Shown: one piece after another, positions 15,437 to 17,847 of the stretch
Layout: every line of letters begins with the position of its first letter
Position numbering within the stretch: the stretch's first letter is position 1
Assembly (NCBI GenBank): GCA_041481485.1
Contig: JBGPBY010000095.1
Coordinates: 1-17,847, forward strand
DNA: 17,847 nucleotides
Reading direction: 5' to 3'
Origin: JBGPBY01 sp041481485
GTDB lineage: Bacteria > Acidobacteriota > Terriglobia > 20CM-2-55-15
Notes under the pieces: model-generated
What the model was told of the DNA's origin: nothing
The model's input: only the letters and a program-made list of their open reading frames with translations
Database searches by the model: none
Program-made: the position numbers and the translations under genes

Positions 15437-15450
15437 GCAATATATATTGC
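15437..15450. promoter_or_regulatory. Perfect 14-nt palindrome upstream of the second membrane gene
   Basis: GCAATATATATTGC reads the same on both strands and lies 31 to 43 nt before the candidate ATGs at 15482 and 15494. It is AT-rich and could be an operator or part of a promoter. The rest of the 249-nt gap (15245-15493) shows nothing else that I can support. Confidence 0.35.
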
Positions 15451-15493
15451 CGCAGTAGAATTGCCCTATTTCCTGAGTCTTATGAGGTTGGTG

Positions 15494-16162
15494 ATGACAG
15501 ACAATGTTCAGCTGGCATTCGCGATTACAGCATACCGGGTGATTTCCTTGCTCGTTGGTTTGGGCATTGTTTACTTGGGATTTCGACTTTTTTCGATGGG
15601 AGTTTTCGAAAAAGCTGGCGAGCTAAAAGCAACGTGGGGAAACAAGCACCTTGGCTTGAGATCTGCGGCGCCAGGAACGTTCTTCGCACTTTTCGGCACG
15701 GTAATAGTTTCGATTTCCTTATATAAGGGATTGAGGTTCGAAGCGGAATCGAAAGGCGTCCCCCAACTACCCATTATCGTTACGATGCAGAATCCTTCGA
15801 AAGCGGATAAGGGCGCTGAACAAACTGCTTCGAAATCTAACGACGTTTCGAATCCGTCCAAGGCACCGGTGCTGAACGTAAACACAGCGCAATCGCCGAA
15901 TCCGGGAGTAACGTCATCCAAAAACGACAAGGACCTGTCAGCAAACCAGCCGATCGAAACCAATCAGACAGCCGACGCTACAACTTACGAGGAAGTCGTC
16001 GAGAAGTTGAAGAAGGGCCAGAGCATCACTCCAAATGAATATGTACTAATTGTTCAGCATCAACAGTCTCTGCAAAGTAAGGGCTCCAATCCAAACGACT
16101 TGGACAACCGAATGATATTCATCGGCGGGCCACCTCCGAAGGGATTTAGGCAACAGCCATAG
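15494..16162 (+). CDS. Membrane protein with long low-complexity polar tail
   Basis: From MTDNVQLAFAITAYRV the protein has 222 residues. Helix one is about 8-33 (SLLVGLGIVYLGFRLF). Helix two is about 60-79 (PGTFFALFGTVIVSISLY). The remainder is a long, Ser/Asn/Lys/Pro-rich, probably disordered tail with a short helical patch (YEEVVEKLKKGQSITPNEYV) and a GGPPPKGF end. No known family is recognised. It is probably anchored in the inner membrane; which side the tail faces is not clear. GAGG at 15484-15487 suits ATG 15494. Other in-frame starts are ATG 15482 and TTG 15428, and the latter would add another hydrophobic stretch. The start is uncertain. Confidence 0.6.
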   Translation: MTDNVQLAFAITAYRVISLLVGLGIVYLGFRLFSMGVFEKAGELKATWGNKHLGLRSAAPGTFFALFGTVIVSISLYKGLRFEAESKGVPQLPIIVTMQNPSKADKGAEQTASKSNDVSNPSKAPVLNVNTAQSPNPGVTSSKNDKDLSANQPIETNQTADATTYEEVVEKLKKGQSITPNEYVLIVQHQQSLQSKGSNPNDLDNRMIFIGGPPPKGFRQQP

Positions 16163-16370
16163 GTAAGTATCGTGGAGACTCGGGCCCACGTCTTTCGACG
16201 CCGAGAAAAGTATCAGCGTTACCTCTAAGCCTCATCGGTTTATCACGTTTTGCAGAGCCGTCATACAATTCTGCTCTAATCGTCTCCGGATAGATTTTGA
16301 AGCGCAATGAAAGGTCAACCTGAATGGATCTCGAGATTACGAAATTACTCCCATTCATCAGCGCACTAAT

Positions 16371-16526
16371 TTATTCCTGTTCGTGAACTTCCGGATCTAG
16401 CCATTCGTCCCACTGGCTGAGATCCAGAATCACAAGCATCCGGTCGCGGATCTGAACCATGAAATACATTCGGTCTACCGACGTCCTGACCAGCGTCGAT
16501 TTGATTTCATCTGCGCGCCGAACCAT
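16371..16526 (-). pseudogene. Fragment resembling the C-terminal part of SRAP/YedK (HMCES-like) proteins
   Basis: A 51-residue minus-strand frame contains IRDRMLVILDLSQWDEWLDPE. This resembles the IHDRMPVILPP..WD.WLDP segment of SOS-response-associated (SRAP/YedK) proteins, which shield abasic sites in single-stranded DNA. Full proteins have about 200 or more residues and a catalytic Cys2, and none of that is present here. The flanking residues do not match, and a stop follows soon after WLDPEVHEQE. It is most likely a decayed remnant. It overlaps nothing on the plus strand with better support and lies just before the next gene's ribosome site. The rest of the 16163-16551 gap holds no supported gene. 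Confidence 0.45.
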
Positions 16527-16551
16527 AATACTTCCCAAAAGGAGAATTCAT

Positions 16552-17052
16552 ATGAACCGCGCCGTACTTGCGGGAGTTGCCGCCGTGATGTGCAGTCTGT
16601 CTCTGCCAATGCTCGCGGAAGCCCAAACTGTACGGATGATGTTAGATGGCGTCTCTATATCTGGAACCGTAATTGGCAAGTCAGGCGCCGGGTTGCCGAA
16701 CGCAACAGTGATAGCGAAGAACAGGGACACAGGATTCGTCACTACTGTTAATTCCAACAGTTCTGGAAAGTTTAGCCTTACGGATCTTCCAGATGGATTC
16801 TATTCAGTTTCGGCGTTAGCGCCGGGTTTTGATGAACCTCGAATTCAGGAAAAACAGAACGGCATAACAGTGTCAGCACCATCGAAAACGATCTTCATGA
16901 ATTCACGATTAAGATCAGTGAGGGAGCGCTTCAGCTCGGCTGCGGAGATAACCCGCCCAGATCCCAATCGCCAATCAGTTCCGGATCGGTCTATCCCAGA
17001 TAAGGGCCCGCGAGGACCGATTGTCATCACACCGCACGGTAGCTATCTGTAA
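16552..17052 (+). CDS. Small secreted protein with carboxypeptidase-regulatory-like domain
   Basis: The 166-residue protein has a signal peptide (1-25: AGVAAVMCSLSLPMLAEA, then Gln). A CarboxypepD_reg-type beta-sandwich follows (about 33-105: GVSISGTVIGKSGAGLPNA, VTTVNSNSSGKFSLTDLP, DGFYSVSALAPGFDEP). The tail is short, basic and proline-rich, ending PRGPIVITPHGSYL. The domain is common in secreted proteins of Acidobacteria and Bacteroidetes, often at the front of TonB-dependent receptors; here it stands almost alone. ATG 16552 has AAAAGGAG upstream at good spacing, which decides against the longer frame from 16459 that runs over the SRAP-like remnant. It is not a carboxypeptidase itself, since no catalytic domain is present. 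Confidence 0.75.
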   Translation: MNRAVLAGVAAVMCSLSLPMLAEAQTVRMMLDGVSISGTVIGKSGAGLPNATVIAKNRDTGFVTTVNSNSSGKFSLTDLPDGFYSVSALAPGFDEPRIQEKQNGITVSAPSKTIFMNSRLRSVRERFSSAAEITRPDPNRQSVPDRSIPDKGPRGPIVITPHGSYL

Positions 17053-17152
17053 GGGTCTCCCGGCATCCTTCGGCGCCTGGTCATAGACCGCCCCTACAGT
17101 CGGCCAGCCGCCCTGTACAGTCGTTACCGCCCGAAACGTTAGGCTTGCGTCT

Positions 17153-17279
17153 TGCACCCCCGCGCGAAAAATAGCGGCCATTCCGGTCTCAACCCGCCGG
17201 CGGAAACCCAATTTCAAACGGATAAATCTTTATGCGAAATCCTTCTTGCTGTCTCACCCCGTTTGTTTTGCCTATGCTC
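17153..17279 (+). repeat. 127-bp direct repeat, copy B
   Basis: It matches 4505-4631 with three substitutions, same orientation, 12,648 bp away. Here it stands alone, without a transposase beside it. Its right edge runs into the 3' end of the minus-strand CarboxypepD_reg gene and supplies that gene's stop codon. Its left edge lies 100 nt after the stop of the preceding plus-strand gene. Confidence 0.75.
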
Positions 17280-17580
17280 TGACCGTAACCGGCAGGGCCA
17301 TCTTCGGTGTGTCGAGTCCTTCGACCTGCAGGGTGTAATCTCCGGGAACGACGTTCGTAAATTGAAAAGCACCATCTGCAGCAGCGACTGGAAGTCGGCG
17401 AACCGGCGGGAACGTGGGGGCTGGAAGCGTCGTGGCATCACGCATCGACGATGCCGGCACCAACCGCACACTGGTATTCGATGCGGGTGTACGGTCAGAA
17501 TTCAGGACGCGCCCAGACACAACGCTTGCAGGGTGCAGCGCAAGAGTCTGCAGGAAGAAAATCGCAATCAGAAAGCTCAT
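17272..17580 (-). pseudogene. Carboxypeptidase-regulatory-like secreted protein truncated by the 127-bp repeat
   Basis: The 102-residue frame starts with a signal-like MSFLIAIFFLQTLALHPASV. A CarboxypepD_reg domain follows (VVSGRVLNSDRTPASNTSV, then VAAADGAFQFTNVVPGDYTL and QVEGLDTPKMALPVTV). The last codons, Arg-Ala-stop, come from the repeat that begins at 17279 on this strand. The natural 3' end is therefore missing, and proteins that start this way usually continue well beyond the first domain. Longer in-frame starts exist up to 17727, but MSFLIAI gives the best signal peptide; no clear Shine-Dalgarno was seen. The interval 17581-17847 upstream shows no other supported gene. Confidence 0.6.
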
Positions 17581-17847
17581 TATCGTGCCGCTATTCGCTG
17601 GCTCGCGCCAGTTCTCCGCCGAACGCTGTCTGGAGTAGTGTGTCATGCAGTCGGCGAGACCAACAAGAGACAACGCGGTCTCGAACGATAAGAAGGATAA
17701 AGTCGCTGTGCCCAGTGGCGTTCCCACATAAGACTATGAGGCGTCGAAGTTCAGAACTCCTGACATACCCCCTAAATCATTGGGGAATTCAAACGATTTC
17801 GGTACAGGGGTGCGAACCTAAACCTGTCCGGTTTTTGTGATTCAAAC

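Noticed and set aside
16171..16195. Short hairpin CGTGG / CCACG followed by TCTTT after the membrane protein gene
   Set aside because: The five-pair stem with a 10-nt loop is too weak to call a terminator.
16146..16358. 70-codon minus-strand frame beside the SRAP-like fragment
   Set aside because: No family, no ribosome site and no clear codon preference; it overlaps the end of the membrane protein gene.
17151..17154. CTTG directly before repeat copy B, a tetranucleotide known as an IS91-type target
   Set aside because: Copy A has no matching CTTG, and the orientation expected for an oriIS end would put the target on the other side.
17820..17834. Small hairpin AAACC / GGTTT with T-run at the window end
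   Set aside because: A five-pair stem with no gene ending just before it on that strand is insufficient support for a terminator.

Overview
The window reads as chromosomal DNA of a GC-rich soil-type bacterium, most likely an Acidobacteriota (Solibacter/Bryobacter-like) genome or a close relative. This is inferred from the gene mix: a large secreted TPR plus PD40 (TolB-like) propeller protein, an FG-GAP/PxKF secreted protein, small carboxypeptidase-regulatory-like secreted proteins, and promoters that place a -10 box almost against the start codon. No rRNA, tRNA or CRISPR array was seen.

Layout. (1) Positions 1 to about 4631 are nested mobile DNA. An IS91-family (HUH/Y2) transposase gene enters from the left edge. 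It is split at its conserved RRVF / LxCxxCGG junction by a roughly 3.3 kb element carrying four same-strand ORFs: a Y4bD/DUF5372-like protein, a helix-turn-helix protein, a small ORF and a 685-residue serine recombinase. The insert has 23-bp imperfect terminal inverted repeats. An A8 run at the end of the HTH ORF could join it to the next ORF by -1 frameshifting. The transposase C-terminus resumes at about 4254-4433. (2) A 127-bp sequence at 4505-4631 recurs with 3 mismatches at 17153-17279. In both places its right edge abuts a broken gene, so it looks like the end of a mobile element. (3) Positions 4936-10598 form a probable operon: histidine kinase (650 aa), OmpR-type response regulator (ATGA overlap) and, 27 nt later, a secreted 1003-aa TPR/PD40 protein. 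A strong -10 box lies 9 nt before the kinase ATG, which implies a nearly leaderless mRNA. (4) Positions 10753-14306 hold two separately transcribed secreted proteins, one of 490 aa with unknown function and a 612-aa seven-repeat FG-GAP propeller with a PxKF C-terminus. Each is followed by a strong hairpin. (5) Positions 14376-17580 are a small-gene region: a zinc-ribbon protein on the minus strand (perhaps C-terminally truncated), two small membrane proteins, a remnant resembling the C-terminus of SRAP/YedK proteins, and two small CarboxypepD_reg secreted proteins. The second of these is cut off by the 127-bp repeat.

How it fits together: the kinase has TPR-like helices in its predicted extracytoplasmic part, and the third operon gene also pairs TPR-like helices with a propeller. 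A plausible reading is a membrane sensor, its regulator and an exported partner acting as one module, but no ligand can be named. The left and right ends of the window carry signs of repeated mobile-element activity.
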